From Oscillospiraceae bacterium (GTDB taxonomy: Bacteria; Bacillota; Clostridia; Oscillospirales; Oscillospiraceae), in assembly GCA_022794215.1 (NCBI GenBank), contig JAAWEH010000021.1, positions 1 through 64,000 on the forward strand: 64,000 bases of DNA, given 5' to 3'. How positions within the stretch are numbered: position 1 is the first letter of the stretch; every line of letters begins with the position of its first letter. Positions 10,327 to 21,359 of this stretch are shown in pieces. Below the pieces are notes generated by a model. The model was not told the DNA's origin. It did no database searches and saw only the letters and a list, made by a program, of their open reading frames with translations. A program made the position numbers and the translations under genes.

Positions 10327-11379
10327 GTGGTGAAATATATGAAAAAAACCCTTTCCAATTTGGAGATCTCCTCCCTGTGTCTGGAGCTGTCTATGCTTCT
10401 CCACGCCGGTGTGACCGTGGGGGATGGCCTGGCGCTGCTGGCAGAGGAGAGTGAGGCAGAATACCGGGAGATGCTCTCTGCCATGGCCAGAGCGGTGGAT
10501 GACGGCGCTGCGCTGTCTGCCGCCTTGCGGAATACGGAGAGATTCCCGGTCTATGTTTGCGGTCTGGTGGAGATGAGCGAGCGGGCCGGACGAGTGGAGG
10601 AGGCCTTGGCCTCCCTGTCCCAATACTACGAAACCCGGGCCCGGTCAGACCGGCAGGTGCGCAGCGCCTTGGTTTACCCGGCGGTGATGCTGGTACTGAT
10701 GTTGGTGGTCATCGGGGTGCTGCTGGTTCAAGTGCTGCCCATCTTTGACGATGTTTATGCTTCCTTGGGCGGCCGGCTCACCGGCGTAGCAGGGGGATTG
10801 TTGCTCTTGGGGCAGTGGCTGGATAAGGCCATGCCGGTGCTGTGGGTGCTGCTGGCTGTTGTGGCTTTGTTCCTGGCGGGCTTCAGCCTGATGGAGGCCT
10901 TCCGGAACAAGGTGCTGGGTTGGTGGCGCAGCCGCCATGGGGACAAGGGGCTTTCCGGCCGGATGAATACAGCGCGGCTGGCCCAGGCTATGGCCATGGG
11001 AATGGCCAGCGGGCTTCCCATGGAGGAGTCTTTGACCCTGGCTGCCGGATTGATGGAGGATGTGCCCGCCGCCCAAAAGCGGTGCGAGGATTGTAAAAAC
11101 CGTTTGGATAAGGGAAGCGCCCTGGGCGCTGCTTTGAAGGAAAGCAATATGCTGCCGGCTGCCCAGTGCCGGCTGCTGGAGCTGGGCCAGCGCAGCGGTT
11201 CGGCTGATGTGGCCATGGGTAAGATCGCCGCCGGCTTGTCTGAGGAGTGCGAGGCCGACCTGGAGGAGATGGTGGGCCGGATCGAGCCGGGACTGGTGCT
11301 GGTCTGCTCCGTGCTGGTGGGTTTGATCCTGCTGTCGGTCATGCTGCCGCTGATGCACATCATGTCGGCCATAGGGTGA
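10327..11379 (+). CDS. Type II secretion/type IV pilus inner membrane platform protein (PilC/GspF family)
   Basis: Two GspF-like repeats (LSMLLHAGVTVGDGLALLAEE; AMAMGMASGLPMEESLTLAAGLM) and three hydrophobic segments; ATG alternative at 10339. Confidence 0.85.
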   Translation: MVKYMKKTLSNLEISSLCLELSMLLHAGVTVGDGLALLAEESEAEYREMLSAMARAVDDGAALSAALRNTERFPVYVCGLVEMSERAGRVEEALASLSQYYETRARSDRQVRSALVYPAVMLVLMLVVIGVLLVQVLPIFDDVYASLGGRLTGVAGGLLLLGQWLDKAMPVLWVLLAVVALFLAGFSLMEAFRNKVLGWWRSRHGDKGLSGRMNTARLAQAMAMGMASGLPMEESLTLAAGLMEDVPAAQKRCEDCKNRLDKGSALGAALKESNMLPAAQCRLLELGQRSGSADVAMGKIAAGLSEECEADLEEMVGRIEPGLVLVCSVLVGLILLSVMLPLMHIMSAIG

Positions 11380-11383
11380 GAGA

Positions 11384-11707
11384 ATGAAAAAACGGAAAAC
11401 ACAATGGAGCGAAGCGCTGCAAAGCCTGACCCTGCCGGCAGTGGGGGTGGCCGCGCTGCTGTTTTTTGCCACCGCTGTGGGAAATTTGAACAGCGACCGG
11501 AATACGGAGAACCGGAAGCAACTGGAGGATACCCTCCGGCGGGGCTGTGTGGCCTGCTATGCTGCCGAGGGGATCTATCCGCCGGATCTGGCCTACTTGG
11601 AGGATCACTATGGCATTCAGGTGGACGAGACCCGGTATGTGGTTCACTATGAGATCTTTGCGGACAATTTGATGCCCGATATTACGGTATTGGAAAAGAA
11701 GTCATGA
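11384..11707 (+). CDS. Small pilin-like membrane protein of the PilC/PilT locus
   Basis: Single N-terminal TM then a short soluble domain; sits in a tight gene run between pilC-like and pilT-like genes. Confidence 0.6.
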   Translation: MKKRKTQWSEALQSLTLPAVGVAALLFFATAVGNLNSDRNTENRKQLEDTLRRGCVACYAAEGIYPPDLAYLEDHYGIQVDETRYVVHYEIFADNLMPDITVLEKKS

Positions 11708-12183
11708 AGAAAACGGGATTACAACATCATATGGACACTCTGGGAGCATTGCTGCTTTTCGGGGTTTTTGCGGTGTGCGTGCTGGCGGTGTTGCTGACCG
11801 GTGCGGACGCCTATCGCGGTTTGACGCAGAGAAACCAGGAGGCAGGAAACCGGCGCTCCTGCGTGCAATATATTGCCACAAAGGTGCGCCAGTCCGACAG
11901 CCTGGGCGCTGTATCGGTGGAAAACTTTGGCGGTGTGGACGCCCTGGTACTGGGGGAAGGGGAGTACATCACCCGGATCTACTGCTATGACGGCAGTCTG
12001 ATGGAGCTGTTTGCCGATGCCGCCTTGCCCATGGAGCCGGAGGACGGGGAGAAGGTAATTGCGCTGGACTGGCTGGAGATGTCTCTGCAGGATGATTTAT
12101 TGACCATAGAGGTACTGGATATTGACGGACAGGTCAGCACCCTTCTGCTGTCCCTCCGCAGTGGAGAGGAGGCGGCGGCATGA
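11704..12183 (+). CDS. Single-TM pilin-like protein (possibly DUF4860-like)
   Basis: N-terminal TM LGALLLFGVFAVCVLAVLLTG; overlaps both neighbours by 4 bp; the DUF assignment is from memory. Confidence 0.55.
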   Translation: MKKTGLQHHMDTLGALLLFGVFAVCVLAVLLTGADAYRGLTQRNQEAGNRRSCVQYIATKVRQSDSLGAVSVENFGGVDALVLGEGEYITRIYCYDGSLMELFADAALPMEPEDGEKVIALDWLEMSLQDDLLTIEVLDIDGQVSTLLLSLRSGEEAAA

Positions 12184-12614
12184 AGAGCAAAGCGCCCCTT
12201 TCCCTGATGGAGCAGATGGTGATGATACTGGTGTTTGCACTGGCTGCGGCCCTGTGTCTTCAGGCCTTCGTTCGGGCAGACACCATGTCCCGCCGGGCCC
12301 AGGCGCGGGATCGGGCGGCAGTGGTATGCCAGTCCGCCGCGGAAGCGATTCGGCACAGTCAGGGCGATTTGGCGGCCGCGGCGGAGCTCTTGGGGGGAGA
12401 GAGCACCCAGGAGCTGCTTTGGGTCGATTACGATGAACAGTGGGCGCCCACGGAAACGGGAGAGCGTTACCGGTTGGCGGCCAGGAGAGAGGATCCTGAT
12501 GTACCCGGTTTGGGAAAAGCCGTGGTGTGGGTCACCGATGAGGGGGACATAGAGCCCGATACGCTATTTCAGATTGAGCTCGCCTGGCAGACGGAGGTGG
12601 ATGGCAATGGCTGA
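12180..12614 (+). CDS. Single-TM pseudopilin-like protein
   Basis: MKSKAPLSLMEQMVMILVFALAAALCLQAFVRAD hydrophobic N-terminus; operonic overlap. Confidence 0.55.
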   Translation: MKSKAPLSLMEQMVMILVFALAAALCLQAFVRADTMSRRAQARDRAAVVCQSAAEAIRHSQGDLAAAAELLGGESTQELLWVDYDEQWAPTETGERYRLAARREDPDVPGLGKAVVWVTDEGDIEPDTLFQIELAWQTEVDGNG

Positions 12615-13035
12615 GAAAAACAAGGGCCAGGTCGCTCCGCCCGCACTGGGCGGAGTCTCGCTGCTGACGGTATTTGCAGTGCTGTGCCTAACCGTATTTG
12701 CTCTTTTGAGCCTGACCACATCCCGGGCGGGGTACCGACTCAGTGAGGCGTCTGCCCAGGCGGTGGAGGGCTACTACGCGGCGGATTACGAAGCGCAGGT
12801 CATTCTGGCCCGGCTCCGGGCAGGAGAATGGCCCGAGGGTGTGGGATTTGTGGATGATGGGGAACAGGGCTATGTGGAATACACCTGTCCCATTTCAGAG
12901 ACTCAGGAGCTTCAGGTGAGAGTCCGCCTGGGAGACAGGGATACCGATTATGTTGTTTTGCGTTGGGCGGCGGCCCCGGTGGGCCAGTGGTCGCCCGACG
13001 AAAGCCTGGATCTTTGGGATGGCGAGCTGTTCTAA
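12601..13035 (+). CDS. Single-TM pseudopilin-like protein
   Basis: GGVSLLTVFAVLCLTVFALLSLTTSRAGYRLSEA; overlaps upstream gene. Confidence 0.55.
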   Translation: MAMAEKNKGQVAPPALGGVSLLTVFAVLCLTVFALLSLTTSRAGYRLSEASAQAVEGYYAADYEAQVILARLRAGEWPEGVGFVDDGEQGYVEYTCPISETQELQVRVRLGDRDTDYVVLRWAAAPVGQWSPDESLDLWDGELF

Positions 13036-13078
13036 AAGGTAAGCCCACAATTACTTCAGACAAGAGGAGAGAGAGAAA

Positions 13079-14137
13079 ATGGCGGAAGTGCTGGATTATT
13101 TAAAACGGGCGGTGAACGATGGAGCTTCAGATCTGTTCCTGATCGCCGGCGGCCCGGTGAGTGAAAAGCTGGATAAGCATTTGATCCCGATCAGTGAGGG
13201 CCGGGTATTTCCCAAGGAGACCTCTCTATTGCTTTCTCAGCTCTATGCCCAGGCAGGCCGCTCTATGGATGGGTTTTTGAGCCGGGGGGATGATGACTTC
13301 TCATTCTCAGTGCCCGGCCTTGCCCGTTTTCGGGTCAATGCATACCGTCAGCGCGGCTCTCTGGCGGCGGTGGTTCGGGTGGTGGCCTTTGATATTCCCA
13401 ACTACCTGGATCTGAGCATTCCGGAGAGCGTTATGGAGCTGGCCGACGTACAGCACGGCATGGTGCTGGTCACCGGTACGGCAGGCAGCGGAAAATCCAC
13501 CACCCAGGCATGTATCATTGATCGGATCAACCGCACCCGGGAGGCCCATATCATCACCCTGGAGGATCCCATCGAGTTTCTCCACCGGGATCAGATGAGC
13601 ATTGTGAGCCAGCGGGAGATCGTGACCGACACCGCCGACTATCTTTCCGCCCTTCGTTCCTGTCTGCGTCAGGCGCCCGACGTGATCCTTTTGGGAGAGA
13701 TGCGGGATCATGAAACCATCCGCACAGCCATGACCGCGGCGGAGACCGGGCATCTGCTCATTGCCACCCTGCACACCAAGGGAACGGTAAATACCATTGA
13801 CCGAATTGTAGACTCCTTCCCCAGCGGTCAGCAGGGGCAGGTGCGTACACAGCTGAGTATGGTGCTGGATACCGTGGTATCTCAGCAGCTGCTGCCTGAT
13901 ATCAACGGCGGACTGGCGCCGGCCTTCGAGGTCATGCATATGAACAGCGCCATTCGCAGCCTGATCCGGGACAGCAAGACCCACCAAATCGACTCAGCCA
14001 TTGCCGCCGGAGCCGGGGAGGGCATGATTTCCATGGATCAATCCATCCTGAACCTGTACCGGGCAGGGCGGATCACTGCCGATACCGCTATGGTCTATGC
14101 CGATAACCCGGAACAGATGAAGCGCCGCTTGGGATAA
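13079..14137 (+). CDS. PilT family retraction-type ATPase
   Basis: GTAGSGKSTT Walker A; THIITLEDPIEF-like segment; LLGEMRDHETIRTAMTAAETGHLLIATLHT Walker B/His box typical of PilT. Confidence 0.92.
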   Translation: MAEVLDYLKRAVNDGASDLFLIAGGPVSEKLDKHLIPISEGRVFPKETSLLLSQLYAQAGRSMDGFLSRGDDDFSFSVPGLARFRVNAYRQRGSLAAVVRVVAFDIPNYLDLSIPESVMELADVQHGMVLVTGTAGSGKSTTQACIIDRINRTREAHIITLEDPIEFLHRDQMSIVSQREIVTDTADYLSALRSCLRQAPDVILLGEMRDHETIRTAMTAAETGHLLIATLHTKGTVNTIDRIVDSFPSGQQGQVRTQLSMVLDTVVSQQLLPDINGGLAPAFEVMHMNSAIRSLIRDSKTHQIDSAIAAGAGEGMISMDQSILNLYRAGRITADTAMVYADNPEQMKRRLG

Positions 14138-14139
14138 AG

Positions 14140-14166
14140 AAAAGCCCTCCATTTGGAGGGCTTTTC
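14140..14166 (+). terminator. Intrinsic terminator after the pilT-like gene
   Basis: aaaagccctcc / ggagggctttt. Confidence 0.85.
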
Positions 14167-14324
14167 TTTATATATGCAAACCGAACAAAAAGCACCTCCA
14201 AATTTTGTGAAACATTTTAAAAACTCTGAAGGAAAAATGGGCAAATGTAACCGCTTTTGTAACCGGCGTATGGTATAATCAAAGCGAAAATAAAATCAAA
14301 CATACAGCAAAGGAGGGAGCATAG

Positions 14325-14741
14325 ATGCAGGAACGGCCGCGGGGCAATGAGTTTCGAACGACGGTGATTTGCATCGACTCCTATAACGATTGTGTTCCGG
14401 TAGGGCGGTTTTATAACCCGAACTATACGGAGGGTAAGGCATTTACCAGTCTGCGGCATCTTTTGGTGCAGATGGAAGATATGCTGGACTCCATGCGTTT
14501 TCCCCAGTCCTTTACAGCAGCGCGGGCGTTTGGTTCCTTTGTGGAGCCCGGGAAGGATCGCCCCAGCGGAAAAGAAAACCAGGAAGGGAAGCTGGCCACC
14601 TTTTCCGTGCGGATTCTCTTCCGGCAGAATGCCAGTTGGCAGGGCTCCGTGGCCTGGCTGGAGGGCAAGCAGGAGGAAAGCTTCCGGAGCGTGCTGGAGC
14701 TGATCCTCCTTATGGATAGTGCCCTTCAGAGCGGAAAATGA
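14325..14741 (+). CDS. Conserved-looking hypothetical protein
   Basis: 138 aa; upstream aggaggga RBS and downstream terminator; no recognised family. Confidence 0.65.
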   Translation: MQERPRGNEFRTTVICIDSYNDCVPVGRFYNPNYTEGKAFTSLRHLLVQMEDMLDSMRFPQSFTAARAFGSFVEPGKDRPSGKENQEGKLATFSVRILFRQNASWQGSVAWLEGKQEESFRSVLELILLMDSALQSGK

Positions 14742-14752
14742 TTGACGAATGG

Positions 14753-14784
14753 AAAAAGATCTGGACAAAGTCCAGATCTTTTTT
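14753..14784 (+). terminator. Intrinsic terminator
   Basis: aaaagatctggac / gtccagatctttttt. Confidence 0.85.
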
Positions 14785-14800
14785 GCTTTTCCACAAAGAA

Positions 14801-14830
14801 GGGACAGGGTATCAATACCCTGTCCCCTTT
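14801..14830. terminator. Terminator hairpin between convergent hypothetical gene and atpC
   Basis: gggacagggtatcaataccctgtccc stem, T-rich on both sides. Confidence 0.75.
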
Positions 14831-14840
14831 TTAGGTAGAA

Positions 14841-15245
14841 TCAGTTGCTTGAGGCAGTCTTAATACGCACAAGAGCACGGGAAAGCTTGGCCTTAGCCAG
14901 TTCCAGGTCAGTGGCGTTTTTAGCGGCCTTGATGCGGCGTTGGGCCTCATCCTTGGCACGGTGAGCCCGGGCCACGTCGATGCTGTCTGCCCATTCAAAG
15001 GTGGTAGCCACCAGGCGCACAACATCCTTGGTCACCGCCACCATACCTCCGGAACAGGCGGCCAAGCGGCGCTGACCATCCTCGGTAACCACCGCGGCAC
15101 GCCCTGCGGTCAGGGAGGTCACAAAGGGAATGTGGTTGGCCAGGACGCACATCTCGCCTTTCAGAGCCGGCACAATAAGCTTTTCGGCTTGACCGTCGTA
15201 GAAGCTGCCGTCAGGCGTTACGATTTGAAGATGAAAGGTCGACAT
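14841..15245 (-). CDS. atpC: ATP synthase F1 subunit epsilon
   Basis: MSTFHLQIVTPDGSFYDGQAEKLIVPALKGEMCVLANHIPFVTSL; last gene of the atp operon. Confidence 0.95.
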   Translation of the reverse strand: MSTFHLQIVTPDGSFYDGQAEKLIVPALKGEMCVLANHIPFVTSLTAGRAAVVTEDGQRRLAACSGGMVAVTKDVVRLVATTFEWADSIDVARAHRAKDEAQRRIKAAKNATDLELAKAKLSRALVRIKTASSN

Positions 15246-15290
15246 AGAGAAAATTTCCTTTCCGGCGGAAAGTCGGGGTGTTTACCCGCC

Positions 15291-16697
<1,407 letters not shown>

Positions 16698-16737
16698 TTA
16701 CATAAGAGATTTGCTGGGATGGCGCGGGGAGAAAGAC

Positions 16738-17598
16738 TTACGCTTCCGCGCCGGCCACGATCTCGGTGATTTCCTGGGTAATAGCGCCCTGCCGAGCTCG
16801 GTTGTACTTCAGAGAGAGATCATCGATCATCTCGCCGGCGTTCTTGCTGGCTGCGTCCATCGCGGTGCGACGGGCGCCCAGTTCACTGGCTAAGCTTTCA
16901 GCCACAGCGCCCCACAGAAGGCCGCCCACATACTCGGGAACAATGGCATTATAGACCTCGGCGCCGGAAGGCTCATAGAGCATAAGACTCTTTACGCCCG
17001 TGGTCTTAGCCTGTTCCTCCTCGTGGTGAATGGGCAGGATCTTCAGTACGGCGGGCTGCTGACTGAGCATGGACACAAAATTGGTATAGCCTACATAAAG
17101 CTCGTCAAAAGCCCCCGCCAAAAATTGCTCGCACAGAGTGCGGGCGACGGCGAAGCAGGTTCCCAAGGAGATGGCCTCCACCGACATATATTCGTCGGTC
17201 AAGATCTCCATATCATGGTGTACGCAGTATTCCACGGCCTTTTTGCCAATGGGCAGTACGCACAGATTTTTGTCACCCATGTGTTCCTGAACGGCCTTAA
17301 ACAGATTGGTGTTGTAGCCGCCAGCCAATCCGCGGTCGCCGGCGATCATGACGTAGCAGGATTTTTTGACTTCCCGCTGCTCAATATAGGGAGAGGTGAA
17401 GTCAACGCCGGTGTCGGCATGGGCGATGTCATACAGACCCTGATGAAGAGTGGTGAAATAAGGACGGGTAGATTCAGCCCGCTCCTTTGCACGCCTCAGC
17501 TTAGAGGAGGCCACCAACTCCATGGCCTTGGTGATCTGCCTGGTGCCTTCCACGCTTTTGATGCGCAGCTTAATATCTTTCATGGACGATGCCGCCAT
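16738..17598 (-). CDS. atpG: ATP synthase F1 subunit gamma
   Basis: KDIKLRIKSVEGTRQITKAMELVASSKLRRAK; C-terminal RQGAITQEITEIVAGAEA. Confidence 0.97.
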   Translation of the reverse strand: MAASSMKDIKLRIKSVEGTRQITKAMELVASSKLRRAKERAESTRPYFTTLHQGLYDIAHADTGVDFTSPYIEQREVKKSCYVMIAGDRGLAGGYNTNLFKAVQEHMGDKNLCVLPIGKKAVEYCVHHDMEILTDEYMSVEAISLGTCFAVARTLCEQFLAGAFDELYVGYTNFVSMLSQQPAVLKILPIHHEEEQAKTTGVKSLMLYEPSGAEVYNAIVPEYVGGLLWGAVAESLASELGARRTAMDAASKNAGEMIDDLSLKYNRARQGAITQEITEIVAGAEA

Positions 17599-17613
17599 GG
17601 TGCCGTGCCTCCT

Positions 17614-19134
17614 TTACGCGTGGGACTTCAGGAATCGATCTGTGAAATCGGTCAGGGTGCTGTTGAGGGCGGCCTTGACCTCATCCGTAAGGGACTTCTG
17701 CTCCCGCAGGGGCTTCAGAATGTCCGTCTCGTGCAGGTTGCGCAGTTCCTCATAGAGCTCGCTTTCATAGGTGCCAACCAGCTCCACGGGCACGTTAACC
17801 AGATAATCCTCGTTGACGGCGAAGAGGATGCACACCTGCAGCTCCACAGGGATGGGGGAATTCCGATCCTGCTTGAGAACCTCCACGATCCGCTCGCCCT
17901 GGGCCAGACGCTTCTTGGTGTCGGCGTCCAGGTCGGAACCGAACTGGGCGAAGGAGCGCAGCTCCTGATACTGGGAGTAGACCAGCTTCAGAGTGCCGGA
18001 CACCTTCTTCATGGCGCTGATCTGAGCGCTGCCGCCCACACGGGAGACGGAGATACCGGGGTTCACTGCCGGCATGACGCCGGAGTGGAACAGCTCGGTC
18101 TCCAGGAAGATCTGGCCGTCGGTGATGGAGATGACGTTGGTGGGGATGTAGGCCGCCACGTCACCGGCCTGGGTCTCAATGATGGGCAGGGCGGTCAAGC
18201 TGCCTCCGCCGTACTCAGGAGCCAGCCGGGCGGCCCGCTCCAGCAGACGGGAGTGCAGATAGAACACGTCGCCGGGGAAGGCCTCACGTCCGGGAGGCCG
18301 GCGGATGAGCAGAGACAAAGCACGGTAAGCCACGGCGTGCTTGCTCAGGTCATCGTAAATAAGCAAAACGTCCTTGCCCTGATCCATAAAGTATTCACCC
18401 ATGGCGCAGCCGGAGTAGGGGGCGATATACTGAACGGGGGAGAGCTCGGAAGCGGTGGCGGCCACCACGATGGTGTAATCCATGGCGCCGGCCTGGGTCA
18501 GGTTCTCCACCAGCTGAGCCACGGTGGAGCGCTTCTGGCCGATGGCCACGTAGATACAGATCACGCCCTGGCCCTTCTGGTTGATGATGGTGTCGGTGGC
18601 GATGGTGGTCTTACCGGTCTGACGGTCGCCGATGATAAGCTCACGCTGGCCACGGCCAATGGGGATCATGGAGTCGATGGCCTTGATACCGGTCTGCAGA
18701 GGCACGGAGACGCTCTTCCGCTCGATGATGCCGGGAGCGTTGCGCTCAATGGGCCGGGTCTCCTTGGTATCAATGGGGCCCTTGCCGTCAATGGGCTGGC
18801 CCAGAGCGTTGACCACGCGGCCGATCATGGCCTCGCCCACAGGGACGCTGACCACCTGACCGGTGCGCTTAACGGTGTCGCCCTCCTTGATACCTGCGTC
18901 AGAGCCAAGCAGCACGATGGCCACGTTGTCCTCTTCCAGGTTCAGGGCCATGCCGTACTCACCGTTGGGGAAGGCCACCAATTCGTTGGCCATACACTTT
19001 TCCAGGCCATAAGCCCGGACGATACCATCGCCTACCATGATGACGGTACCAGTCTCAGAGCTCTCGATCTTATTGTCGTAGTTCTTGATCTGGCTTTTGA
19101 TGATCTTGCTGATATCCTCAGGTTTTAACTGCAT
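17614..19134 (-). CDS. atpA: ATP synthase F1 subunit alpha
   Basis: Start likely [16 protein letters not shown] (ORF extends to 19161); [22 protein letters not shown]-loop. Confidence 0.97.
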   Translation of the reverse strand: MQLKPEDISKIIKSQIKNYDNKIESSETGTVIMVGDGIVRAYGLEKCMANELVAFPNGEYGMALNLEEDNVAIVLLGSDAGIKEGDTVKRTGQVVSVPVGEAMIGRVVNALGQPIDGKGPIDTKETRPIERNAPGIIERKSVSVPLQTGIKAIDSMIPIGRGQRELIIGDRQTGKTTIATDTIINQKGQGVICIYVAIGQKRSTVAQLVENLTQAGAMDYTIVVAATASELSPVQYIAPYSGCAMGEYFMDQGKDVLLIYDDLSKHAVAYRALSLLIRRPPGREAFPGDVFYLHSRLLERAARLAPEYGGGSLTALPIIETQAGDVAAYIPTNVISITDGQIFLETELFHSGVMPAVNPGISVSRVGGSAQISAMKKVSGTLKLVYSQYQELRSFAQFGSDLDADTKKRLAQGERIVEVLKQDRNSPIPVELQVCILFAVNEDYLVNVPVELVGTYESELYEELRNLHETDILKPLREQKSLTDEVKAALNSTLTDFTDRFLKSHA

Positions 19135-19179
19135 AGTCTCACCAACTTTCCAATCGTTCAAATATGCGAGAGGAAGCCC

Positions 19180-19713
19180 TCACGCCTGGATCAGGTTGCG
19201 GCGCAGAGCCTCCAACCGTCCAGCGGTGGTGCCGTCTAACTCCAAACCATTGTAACACAGCTTGATGCCGCCCAGCACGGAGGGATCCACCGAGATCTCC
19301 AGCAAAACCGTTTTGCCGACCTTGGCAGAAAGCTTGCTCTGCAGGGCGTTCTGCTGCTCCTCGCTGAGGGGAACAGCACTGATTACAGTCACAGGAAGGA
19401 TGTTCCTGGCTTCATACAGAAGGGTCTTGAATTCCTGAAGGCAGCCGAAAACAGTGCTCAGAGAGAACCGCTCGCACAGCAGCTTCAGGAGATAGAGGAC
19501 ATAGTTGTGGACATTGCCCTGAAAGGCCTTGTCCAACAGCTCCAACCGCTCTTCCTTAGAGATAGCGGGATTTTGCACCAACGTAATATAGCCGGGGTTT
19601 TCTGCAAAGACGTCAGCGACCATAGAAAGGCCGTTAAAAACCTCGTCCTCACAGTGATCTTCCGCTGCCAGGCTATAAAGGGCAACGCCGTATTCCTTAC
19701 CTTGCGTCGTCAT
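19180..19713 (-). CDS. atpH: ATP synthase F1 subunit delta
   Basis: 177 aa between atpF and atpA; C-terminal VLGGIKLCYNGLELDGTTAGRLEALRRNL. Confidence 0.93.
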   Translation of the reverse strand: MTTQGKEYGVALYSLAAEDHCEDEVFNGLSMVADVFAENPGYITLVQNPAISKEERLELLDKAFQGNVHNYVLYLLKLLCERFSLSTVFGCLQEFKTLLYEARNILPVTVISAVPLSEEQQNALQSKLSAKVGKTVLLEISVDPSVLGGIKLCYNGLELDGTTAGRLEALRRNLIQA

Positions 19714-20216
19714 AGCGCATCACCCACGTGGTTGATGAAGTCGTCGATCAGCTCCGAGTGGGTAGAGGAATCGATCTCCTTCTTTACCACAAGGCCGGCA
19801 ATGTTCAGAGCCAGCTCGGAGATGTCGTTTTTCAGCTCTCCGGCCACTCTGCGGCGCTCGTTCGCGATCTCTTGGTCGGCCTTGGTCTTGATTGCGGCAA
19901 CCTCTGCCCGGGCAGCGTTCACCAGCTCGTCACTGCGAGCGGTGGCCCTGGCAGTAGCAGCTTTCACAATCTCAGAGGCTTCCTCACGGGCGCCGGAGAG
20001 ACGGCTCTCGCACTCCTCTTTCATCGCCAGAGCCTCCACTTCGGCCTTTTGAGCCTCGTCCAAGGACGCTTCGATCTGCTCGCCGCGCTTGTTCAGGATC
20101 TCCTGAACAGGCTTAAACAGAAACCGCTTGAAGCCTGCGGCCAAAAGCAGCACATTGCAGATCTGGAAGATGATCGTCCACGGGGCAATGGCGACAAGAT
20201 CTTGAAATTGATTCAT
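19710..20216 (-). CDS. atpF: ATP synthase F0 subunit b
   Basis: N-terminal TM plus long charged helix; position in operon. Confidence 0.94.
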   Translation of the reverse strand: MNQFQDLVAIAPWTIIFQICNVLLLAAGFKRFLFKPVQEILNKRGEQIEASLDEAQKAEVEALAMKEECESRLSGAREEASEIVKAATARATARSDELVNAARAEVAAIKTKADQEIANERRRVAGELKNDISELALNIAGLVVKKEIDSSTHSELIDDFINHVGDAL

Positions 20217-20274
20217 ACTGTCTCCTCCTTATCGGCAGGCCGGGAATAGTCCCGGCTGTCCCGTGCCCTTGATC

Positions 20275-20538
20275 TTAGAGATAGCCCATGAAGATGCCGG
20301 GAGCAGCAAAGATGAGCAGCAGAGAGATAACGAAAGCATAGATACCGGTGGTCTCGGAAAGGGCGCAGCCCAGAACCATGGTAGAGGTGATGTCGCCCTT
20401 GCACTCGGGCTGACGGGCAATGGACTCAACAGCGGCGCGGGCAATGGAAGCTTCGCCGATGGCGGGAGCAAAGGTGGAAATCATAGCGATAGCGGCGCCC
20501 AGAGCGCAGCAAGCCAGAACGATAGCTCTTTCAAACAT
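20275..20538 (-). CDS. atpE: ATP synthase F0 subunit c (predicted Na+-binding, two-carboxylate type)
   Basis: 87 aa hairpin protein; AIGEAS...ARQPECKGDITSTMVLGCALSETTGIY; carboxylates at Glu29 and Glu62. Confidence 0.96.
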   Translation of the reverse strand: MFERAIVLACCALGAAIAMISTFAPAIGEASIARAAVESIARQPECKGDITSTMVLGCALSETTGIYAFVISLLLIFAAPGIFMGYL

Positions 20539-20615
20539 AAGTAGTTCCTCCTAAAATAGATATGAATGAATGTATTTTCCTCGTCTGCCACGGCAGAACG
20601 GAGAAAGCGAGAAGA

Positions 20616-21359
20616 TCAGTTGGCAGCCTGACCGACGAACTGAACCGTTAGCATACAGAAAATGAACGCCTGCATAAAGCTGGAGAACAAATCGAAGTAT
20701 ATGCTCAGCACAGCGGGGATACCGACCTGAAGGATCGGGATCACTCCCAGAACGTCGCCCAGAACACCGGGCAGAATACCCAGCAATGCGCTGGAGGCCA
20801 CAGCCAAAGCGCCATAGACAAGGGCTGAAATGACGCTGCCGGCCATGATGTTGCCGAAATGACGGAAAGCCATGGCAACAGGGGTAAAGATCTCAGAGAC
20901 GATATTGAGCGGAGTAAACACGAAAATCGGCTCAGTAAAGCCCTTGAGATATCCACCAAATCCATTGGTTTTGATCTTGGTAAGGGTGATTACTCCAAAT
21001 ACCACCAAGGCCCAGGCCAGGGTACAGGAGAGATCACTGCTGGGGGGGTAAAGACCCACCAGACTGATCAGACTGGACACGATAGACATCGAAAACAACG
21101 CCGCCACAATGGGGGCCAGGTGGGTCAAGGCGCTTCCCACATTGCTTTCGATAAAGTTCACGGCAGTCTCCACGATGAACTCAGCGATCACCTGCCGTGT
21201 GCTCACCGCCCGAAGCTTCAGATCCCGGGTGAGAAAGATGCATACGCCCAGAATCAGGAGGGTGACCAGCAGGCCGTTAACGATGGATTCCGTAATGGGG
21301 ATGCCGCCCAATACAGGGATCGTGTAGTAGATGCGTGCGCCGGTAATATCCAAATTCAT
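20616..21359 (-). CDS. atpB: ATP synthase F0 subunit a
   Basis: Multi-TM; MAFRHFGNIMAGSVIS conserved helix. Confidence 0.95.
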   Translation of the reverse strand: MNLDITGARIYYTIPVLGGIPITESIVNGLLVTLLILGVCIFLTRDLKLRAVSTRQVIAEFIVETAVNFIESNVGSALTHLAPIVAALFSMSIVSSLISLVGLYPPSSDLSCTLAWALVVFGVITLTKIKTNGFGGYLKGFTEPIFVFTPLNIVSEIFTPVAMAFRHFGNIMAGSVISALVYGALAVASSALLGILPGVLGDVLGVIPILQVGIPAVLSIYFDLFSSFMQAFIFCMLTVQFVGQAAN

